A DNA stretch of 64,000 nt, taken from NCBI GenBank assembly GCA_025766275.1, contig JAFKAC010000007.1, positions 1,116,001-1,180,000 on the forward strand, read 5' to 3'. The notes under the pieces are model-generated. The model made no database searches. It saw only the letters and a program-made list of their open reading frames with translations, and was not told where the DNA came from. The position numbers were made by a program, and so were the translations under genes. Of the stretch, positions 59,401 to 64,000 are shown piece after piece. Origin of the DNA: Lactarius indigo. Lineage: Eukaryota > Basidiomycota > Agaricomycetes > Russulales > Russulaceae. Position 1 is the stretch's first letter. Each line of letters starts with the position of its first letter.

Positions 59401-60017
59401 TGGGGTGGGAACCACGAACCGCGTGGACACCAAAACCATCACACAACCCCACGGTGGATCAAAGACTGGAAGAGTTACAAATACTCCGACAACATGCGCA
59501 AGATAGTATCAAACATGCGCAACACCTCATGGCTCAACGAGGGAAAACAGGATTCACACCTTATCAACAAGGGGATCAAGTATGGCTAGAAGGGACCAAC
59601 CTCCATACCTTCTACCCCACAAGTAAACTAGCCCCGAAGCGGCACGGACCTTTCAAAATCATCAAGGTTCTATCAGACGTTTCGTACGAACTGCAGCTTC
59701 CGGCATCATGGAAAATACACCCAGTATTCCACGCGAACCTTCTAACGCCATACAAGGAAACGGAGATACACGGCGCAAACTATACCCGACCTCCACCGGA
59801 CCTTATTGACGGAGAAGAGGAGTATGAAGTGGAGCAAATTGAAGACGCCCAGGAACGAGGAAGAGGGCGCAAACTCCATTACCTGGTAAAGTGGAAGGGA
59901 TTCCCACCAAGCGATAACACATGGGAACCCGCAACAAACATGACCCACGCCACAGACGTCATCAAAGACTTCTACCGACGATATCCGACCGCCAAGGGGG
60001 CTGGACGAACGATATAA
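56484..60017 (+). CDS. pol: Ty3 Pol polyprotein with chromodomain
   Basis: The frame lies in -1 relative to gag and is open from 56391, overlapping gag by 97 nt; coordinates start at the first listed codon. The aspartic protease motif is VDSGATDNF (about residue 41). Reverse transcriptase motifs are KKDGKLRPVQDYRRLN, LDIRWGYNNVRI and the catalytic YMDD (about 402). RNase H has FEIEVDASSYTLGAVL and YDIYDRELLAI. Integrase has an HHCC zinc finger (HPGIANTLELL ... CATCQSNK, about 762-800). Its catalytic triad is Asp about 826 (AMDFIVKL), Asp about 886 (ISDRDPRF) and Glu 36 residues later (QSERTN). A chromodomain closes it (about 1112-1165; YLVKWKGFPPSDNTWEP). All catalytic residues are present. 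The chromodomain makes this a chromovirus and may direct integration to methylated-histone chromatin. Confidence 0.93.
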   Translation: MNPAAWARALKLSVYNSRFRSMRIPVLFKSAHATAERNVLVDSGATDNFISANLLKRLKIAWLPTERSIKIWNVDGTHNQGGEITSFTDLTVKTGGKTQNLRFLITDLGNDEVILGYPWFTAFEPKFHWRDATLDEEFQPVVITSLHLSDEAMPLEATIKALETYQLDESAWEQLQEEDEPSIRLRKTTTASELAQQEAAKRPQKTFEEMVPEEYRRHQKVFSEEASQRFPPSRPWDHAIDLVPTAPETMDCKIYPLTIPENEKLTEFVTEHLEKKYIQPSKSPYASPFFFIKKKDGKLRPVQDYRRLNELTIKNHYPLPLIPELIDKIREARLYSKLDIRWGYNNVRIKQGDEWKAAFKTNQGLFEPRVMFFGLTNSPGTFQTMMDTIFRELVLTGEVIVYMDDILIATADDHTHHRMVLHQVLDLCDKHDLYIKPEKCVFEVYEVEYLGLIIGHGQLRMDPVKVQGVREWKAPTSLKEVRAFLGFCNFYRRFIQGFSTIARPLHDLTKKNAPWEWTEVKQKAFDTIKERICSEPVLLFPKLDQPFEIEVDASSYTLGAVLNQKGEDNKMHPVAFYSESLSEAERNYDIYDRELLAIVKALRTWRTYLVGSPHLITIHTDHANLQYWKEPRKISRRVAREFQELSEYNFILKHIPGTKNTQADSLSRRSDYDDGTGDNDHVTVLPDDVFLKVTQTSMHDMDIWTQITQNMDEAALLPWIEPHNLKKHDGLWWKGDALVVVGNNELKRGVITFFHDTLSAGHPGIANTLELLRRDFWWPNMRKDVEAYIKGCATCQSNKINHHRQKPHLFPITTEPSAEPFEVVAMDFIVKLPTSKGFDSILTITDHDCSKAAIFIPCNEAITSEGVAKLYLRHVYPHYGLPRRIISDRDPRFASTFMRQLCKTLGIQQNVSSAYHPQTDGQSERTNQWLEQYLRHWCNVQQDNWVELLPMAQFAHNSWRNATTRHSPFSLIMGWEPRTAWTPKPSHNPTVDQRLEELQILRQHAQDSIKHAQHLMAQRGKTGFTPYQQGDQVWLEGTNLHTFYPTSKLAPKRHGPFKIIKVLSDVSYELQLPASWKIHPVFHANLLTPYKETEIHGANYTRPPPDLIDGEEEYEVEQIEDAQERGRGRKLHYLVKWKGFPPSDNTWEPATNMTHATDVIKDFYRRYPTAKGAGRTI

Positions 60018-60057
60018 AGACACCCCTCTCGCATCCCCACATCCCTCAGCACCAAAG

Positions 60058-61506
60058 ATGACCGACACACCAGTATCCGACACCACTCTCGTCAACATCC
60101 TCAGTAACCCCCAACTAGAAGCCGCCCTCGAACGAGGGATTGTTACCATCGATCTTGCCGACATCCCCCGTCTGTCACCACCACCGTCCCCCCAACATAT
60201 CCCCATCGTTACCCCCATTCCCATCGAACGAGAACCTGGGGAACTCACCCCGTCAACACTGGAGGAAGGGCAATACTCTCCAACCCCACCTCCTCAGCAA
60301 CAGTCGACCCCTCCACCCGAGCCACAACCTCAGTCACCACCATCCTCCCCATCGTCCACACCACCTCCACCTCTAGAACCGTTTACCCCGGTTCGCGTCC
60401 ATACCCCCATTAACTACGACCGACCCGACTCCCCTCCTGACGACACAGACGACCCCAGTGCCCCGTTTTTTCCAAACACCCTCGGTACTCCCAAGTACTA
60501 TCCATTACAGATCCCGCTACCGGATGGTGGATCTAACCCAGCGAAGTATATCTACTATCGCAAGGGATTCACCGAGGTAGTGGGGACAATGGGCAGGGGA
60601 CAACCCCATTATGGAGAGCAGGTCTACCTCTCGTCACTTAGGCCGAATGTCTCGGCGCCACCTTTCACTGCGGAACAACTACAGTTCTTTGATCCTCACG
60701 ACATCCGCGCTTGCGCTCTGGATGAGACACTCATAGAGCTCAACTCACCTCGCCTTACGGCCGAAATCACTAGGCTGAGGACAGGGCTCTTGGCGCTCAA
60801 AGAACTTGACGGGAAGTGCGAGAAGTTGGAAGAGGACGCGCGCAAACTACGAGCGGAACGACTCACGGTCGATTTGATGCTGGCTAGCACCAAAAGGCGC
60901 CTTCAATACGCAGGAGCGCTAGCTACCATTGGCAACGAATACGCGCATATGACGGCCCTACCAGCCCCACTTCGTCACTCCCGGTACGCCATCCCATTTT
61001 CCCCACGACGTGGGGGACCACTAGAATTCCCCCGCCTCGCCGACAAACCCCACCGCCGACGTTGCTATCACTGCAACAGTCCCCACCACATCGTACGTGA
61101 CTGCCCCACCAGACCGCGACCGGCCTGCCGACATTGCCAAAGCCAAGAACATCAGTCCCACCGATGTATATTCCGCCGGGCAGGCATGGTCGAGGAAGTA
61201 ATCACGACTCATCAGGCAGAGGAGCGTATACGACAAGCAGTGGCTACGGAGGCCACCACCTCCTTCACCGTCCCCGAACCACCGACAATCGCAGCCCACA
61301 CCCAGGGGAGGTGGTGTGGGCGGTGTTTCCGCACTGACGCTAATCACGACGAGATTCGATGCCCACAGTACGAAATGTGTCGCAAATGTGGGAAACGCGG
61401 ACCCTTCCTTTTTCTCAAAACGCACTACTGTCGACTCAACATCTCTCCATGGCCAGAAAATGACCTCGACGCTGACATCTACGACCTCATAGATCCGGAG
61501 TCCTGA
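60058..61506 (+). CDS. Extra zinc-knuckle ORF 3' of pol in the Ty3 element
   Basis: 482 residues, starting 40 bp after the pol stop with its own ATG, and lying inside the element before the 3' LTR. The N-terminus is MTDTPVSDTTLVNILSN, followed by a Pro-rich disordered segment (about 40-140). A conserved-looking core (YYPLQIPLPDGGSNPAKYIY, YRKGFTEVVG) comes next. A short coiled coil (about 235-285; ITRLRTGLLALKELDGKCEK) precedes a Cys/His-rich C-terminus. Two CCHC knuckles are clear (CYHCNSPHHIVRDC about 336; CRHCQSQEHQSHRC about 357), followed by CGRCF-x-H-x-C and CRKCGKRG clusters. No transmembrane span is seen, so it is not an envelope protein. A second nucleic-acid-binding, Gag-like factor is the likeliest role (inference). 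Confidence 0.8.
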   Translation: MTDTPVSDTTLVNILSNPQLEAALERGIVTIDLADIPRLSPPPSPQHIPIVTPIPIEREPGELTPSTLEEGQYSPTPPPQQQSTPPPEPQPQSPPSSPSSTPPPPLEPFTPVRVHTPINYDRPDSPPDDTDDPSAPFFPNTLGTPKYYPLQIPLPDGGSNPAKYIYYRKGFTEVVGTMGRGQPHYGEQVYLSSLRPNVSAPPFTAEQLQFFDPHDIRACALDETLIELNSPRLTAEITRLRTGLLALKELDGKCEKLEEDARKLRAERLTVDLMLASTKRRLQYAGALATIGNEYAHMTALPAPLRHSRYAIPFSPRRGGPLEFPRLADKPHRRRCYHCNSPHHIVRDCPTRPRPACRHCQSQEHQSHRCIFRRAGMVEEVITTHQAEERIRQAVATEATTSFTVPEPPTIAAHTQGRWCGRCFRTDANHDEIRCPQYEMCRKCGKRGPFLFLKTHYCRLNISPWPENDLDADIYDLIDPES

Positions 61507-61528
61507 AGTCGAGGCGTCTTCAGACCAA

Positions 61529-61540
61529 GACGGGGGGTAA
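61529..61540 (+). other. Polypurine tract of the Ty3 element
   Basis: A G-rich purine run (gacggggggtaa) sits directly before the 3' LTR at 61541, where plus-strand DNA synthesis is normally primed. Confidence 0.6.
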
Positions 61541-62101
61541 TGTTACGACTTTCCTGGACTCGTTTCTTTCCTTACCATTATTCCCTTCCCACACCATACG
61601 AGCCCTGTACGACTACGCGGACTTTACGATTACCCGGCTTCTATCACGCGCCTTGCTTATCGACGTTCTCTTTTGATAAGGCTTGACATGTGCCAGTTTC
61701 CGGCTTGTTACCTCTCACGCGCGACCCCGCGTAACTCCCCTTTGTTCTTGATATGTCCTTGCTTTGTTCCCTTTATGTCCATTCCTTTCTCCCTCGATTT
61801 AGCGATGGCGCCATCTGTTTGTAATGGCCATACAGTACGATTTCTATTTAACCCTAGTTGTACCTAGCTTGTACGGTAGACTAGACTTCTTGTGTAATAC
61901 TACACTCGATCACGCAGAGTCTCCCCGATCTTCGCCTTCGCTAGGCCTTCGCGTCTTAGCCTTCCTCTATAGTCCAAGTGACTCACGTCCTTGTGACTCT
62001 TGTGCATCATCTCTACTGAAGTCGAGCCTTTGAGCTTTGACTACCGAGCAGTTGACTGACTTAGTACAGGTCGTACTCAACGCCCCTGTAGTGGCGTTAC
62101 A
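61541..62101 (+). repeat. 3' LTR of the Ty3 element
   Basis: 561 bp, TGTTACGAC...GCGTTACA, matching the 5' LTR except for two transitions. It is followed at once by the target duplication GGGTG. Confidence 0.95.
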
Positions 62102-62104
62102 GGG

Positions 62105-62677
62105 TGTGAACAGAAGGATCAACGACTCGTACGTGTTGAAGCGCAGAACTAACAAGCAAGGTAATGAGCTTGAAAAGCTAGAGACAGACAAGTTACTTCA
62201 GAGGTAGAAGGAACTCTAATACCATTACTACACACCTAGAGACAGACAAGTTCTATAGAACGTCTTATAAGTAAAGGTGAAAAGAGTAAGGTAGAAAATA
62301 GGAACTTACACTTCAGAGGTAGAAGGAACTCTGAAGTGTAGAGGCGAAAACAGCAGTCCTTATATACAGGACGCTTAGCTAATGATGGTCTGTGCGCACT
62401 GGTGACCCAAACACAATACAGGTGGTCTGTGCGCCAGAGGGAGAAATGCCATTGGACGGCAGAGAACAATAGCTGCCTAAGGCAGACAATACCGGTATCT
62501 TAACAATAGAAAGAACAATAAGAACCATATATGGATCTAACAATAAAGATAAACAAAAGCGGTCCGTATGAGTCCGGAATGTCCATAAGTCCATAAGGGA
62601 CAGATACCGTATATAGTATGTGGGCTGACTCAATCAGATCCCACGAGACATGTGACTTTAACAGTCGCGTCTCAACA
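62105..62677 (-). repeat. 3' LTR of a Ty1/copia element
   Basis: Read on the minus strand, an LTR starts TGTTGAGACGCG at 62677, right after a purine tract (catggaggga), and ends near 62105 in CTTCTGTTCACA. It has a TATA-like tatataag, and two copies of a segment with cttcagagttccttctacct near its 3' part. The exact last base is uncertain by two or three nt because both TTCA and TTCACA could end it. Confidence 0.7.
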
Positions 62678-63027
62678 TCCCTCCATGATAGAGACAGTCC
62701 ACAAGAGTGGTGCAAGCATTGAGTGAAAGTGCCTTGGCAGGACACTTTATTGCTTTACTGTACTATGAGAAATGTTTCGATTCTCTGGTTAGAAAGAATC
62801 TATGTACGCAGAAGTCCTGATAAAGGACAACTTTTTGGAGGTCTTCATGCACTGCTCTATGAGGATAATGTAGTTCTAAAGAACTACTTTTTTGAAGAGC
62901 CATGAGCTGGGAGATAAGATGGAACAGGTCCAATTTCTTCAGTTCTCTAAGAAGGGTTTTTCTTAGCTATTAAACTAGGAGTTCTGTTGCTAGTATACAC
63001 AACAGTTCGACGTCCTAGAACCCATCT
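62678..63027 (-). other. Copia 3' untranslated segment with polypurine tract
   Basis: 350 bp lie between the copia pol stop (63028) and the LTR. The purine tract (tggaggga, 62678-62685 on the complement) abuts the LTR. No further ORF is seen. Confidence 0.6.
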
Positions 63028-64000
63028 TTACACCATTCCTAGATCAGTAACCATCTTTTCAAAGGGTTCTCTGGGCAGTGACTTAGTGAGTCCATCTGCA
63101 ACCATTTCCCCTGTGGGTGTACGTATCAGGTGTATAACCTTGTTTTCTACGTATTCCCTGACTACATGGTGCTTGATCAGGATGTGTTTGGAACGTCTCC
63201 CAGTGACAGGGTTGAGAGCTAAGTCCACAGCACCCTTATTGTCACAGTGCAGAGGAATGGGGGAGGATACCTCATACCCCAGTTCTCCAAGGAAGGTGGC
63301 ATACCACTGAGCCTGGTTGGAGGCGTCTGAGAGGCTCATGTATTCTGCCTCAGTGGTGGACTGCGCAATTGTCTTTTGCTTTCTGGTACACCAAGAGATG
63401 GCTCCATTCGCAAGCAGGTAGACAAAACCTGAGGTGGAGTGCTTTTCTTCCTGATCTCCCCAGGAAGCGTCGCAGTAGCCATGAAGGCCTTCACCACCAT
63501 TGCTATTCCCTCCAGCATAGCGTATTGAGTAGTCCTTGGTGCTATTAAGATAGGCTAGGACATACTTGGCTAGGCGTAAATGCTGAGGTGAGGGGTTGGA
63601 AGCAAATTGGCTAAGGCGCGCAACAGCGAAGGAAATATCAGGTCTGCTTCCAATCTGCGCATATAGCAGAGACCCGATAATCTGTTGATACTTCTTAATT
63701 TCAGAAGTAGAGGCCTGATCTGTGTACTTGATCAAGTGTGCCTCGGCGCCAGAGGGAAGAGGGGTATATACTGGGTTGGAATCAGACATTCCAAAGCGTT
63801 CCACCACATCGCGGATGTAGTCTGACTGATTGATTTCCATGGTGTGATTAACACGATCTCTGGTGATTTTAACACCAAGATAGGACTGGATCTCTCCCAG
63901 ATCGGTCATCTCATATCGACTAGATAGAGAAGCCTTCAGATCTTTAATCTTTGATAAGGAACTTCCGAGTATTGTGATGTCATCTACATATAAGATCACG
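63028..64000 (-). CDS. pol: Ty1/copia Pol, RT end and RNase H (partial)
   Basis: 323 codons are open to the right edge of the window, where the 5' part is cut off. It starts at the catalytic region of reverse transcriptase (ILYVDDITILGSS, YVDD box), continues through LGEIQSYLGVKITRD and YQQIIGSLLYAQIGSRPDI, and then RNase H (GYCDASWGDQEEKHSTSGFV, TEAEYMSLSDASNQAQW, HCDNKGAVDLALNPV). It ends KSLPREPFEKM plus a few residues. Motifs and order are those of Ty1/copia. No stop or frameshift is seen in this part, so the element may be intact. Confidence 0.9.
   Translation of the reverse strand, partial: VILYVDDITILGSSLSKIKDLKASLSSRYEMTDLGEIQSYLGVKITRDRVNHTMEINQSDYIRDVVERFGMSDSNPVYTPLPSGAEAHLIKYTDQASTSEIKKYQQIIGSLLYAQIGSRPDISFAVARLSQFASNPSPQHLRLAKYVLAYLNSTKDYSIRYAGGNSNGGEGLHGYCDASWGDQEEKHSTSGFVYLLANGAISWCTRKQKTIAQSTTEAEYMSLSDASNQAQWYATFLGELGYEVSSPIPLHCDNKGAVDLALNPVTGRRSKHILIKHHVVREYVENKVIHLIRTPTGEMVADGLTKSLPREPFEKMVTDLGMV

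Larger units (their letters stand above)
54239..62106 (+). mobile_element. Complete Ty3/gypsy chromovirus LTR retrotransposon
   Basis: The 7858-bp element (54244-62101) is bounded by a 5-bp target duplication GGGTG (54239-54243 and 62102-62106) and two 561-bp LTRs. The order is LTR, self-priming PBS, gag, pol (protease, RT, RNase H, integrase, chromodomain), an extra zinc-knuckle ORF, polypurine tract, LTR. The LTRs differ at only two positions that I can see, so insertion was recent. The left flank is the EBP-like fragment; the right flank is the end of a copia LTR. Confidence 0.93.

Noticed and set aside
60058..61506. Envelope gene in the env position of the Ty3 element
   Set aside because: No signal peptide, transmembrane span or fusion-like segment; the zinc knuckles point to nucleic-acid binding.
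1..64000. tRNA, rRNA genes and CRISPR arrays
   Set aside because: None seen by eye on either strand; the phased AGTC array has no constant repeat or unique spacers, and the organism is a eukaryote.

Overview
This window is nuclear DNA of a filamentous basidiomycete, probably an Agaricomycete; the mix of families resembles the Rhizoctonia/Ceratobasidium group, but that placement is inference. The signs are many 46-82 bp GT-AG introns, a CFEM secreted protein, expanded BTB/POZ and dynamin-like families, a Tnp2-type transposase of mushroom-forming fungi, and Ty3/chromovirus and Ty1/copia LTR elements. Exon joins below were read by hand. They were checked by reading-phase arithmetic and, for families, against the paralogues in the window.

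Layout. Positions 1-24000 are a duplicated accessory region. A dynamin relic (1-1000) and a frameshifted dynamin-like gene on + (1888-4642) are followed by a roughly 5.4 kb tandem duplication. Each unit of it carries a small membrane-protein gene or relic, a decayed BTB gene and a live BTB gene (6377-16971). The second BTB gene has run into long 21-bp and 39-bp coding repeats. A 461-bp interruption separates it from a frameshifted tail (to 18234). An intact dynamin-like gene on - (18478-21226) and another relic (22190-23922) close the region.

Positions 24113-34750 hold single-copy genes: a CFEM/GPI protein, an F-box-like Cys-rich protein, a small unknown, the mitochondrial import gene TIM50 and a partial unknown gene. 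About 3 kb (29029-32052) holds nothing I can call a gene. Positions 34842-46269 are a second BTB cluster on the minus strand: three intact genes, one copy with a lost start codon and one relic. It ends with a 1043-residue BTB fusion.

Between that cluster and a nine-exon unknown gene (47307-50067) lies an array of AGTC motifs spaced at multiples of about 10.4 bp (46678-47200). To the right is a mobile-element zone: an intact intron-containing Tnp2-like transposase (50256-53586), a remnant of an EXPERA/emopamil-binding-type gene, a young complete Ty3 chromovirus with 561-bp LTRs and a 5-bp target duplication (54239-62106), and the 3' end of a copia element running off the right edge.

How it fits together. 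The conserved cellular functions are mitochondrial protein import (TIM50), probable cell-wall or secreted CFEM function, and membrane-remodelling dynamin GTPases. The BTB genes share one architecture: a Ser/Thr-rich N-terminus, a BTB domain split by a phase-0 and a phase-2 intron, then a variable Lys/Glu-rich tail. They evolve by tandem duplication, gene conversion and decay. The Ty3 element appears to prime itself, as in the Tf1/sushi group, and has an extra zinc-knuckle ORF after pol.
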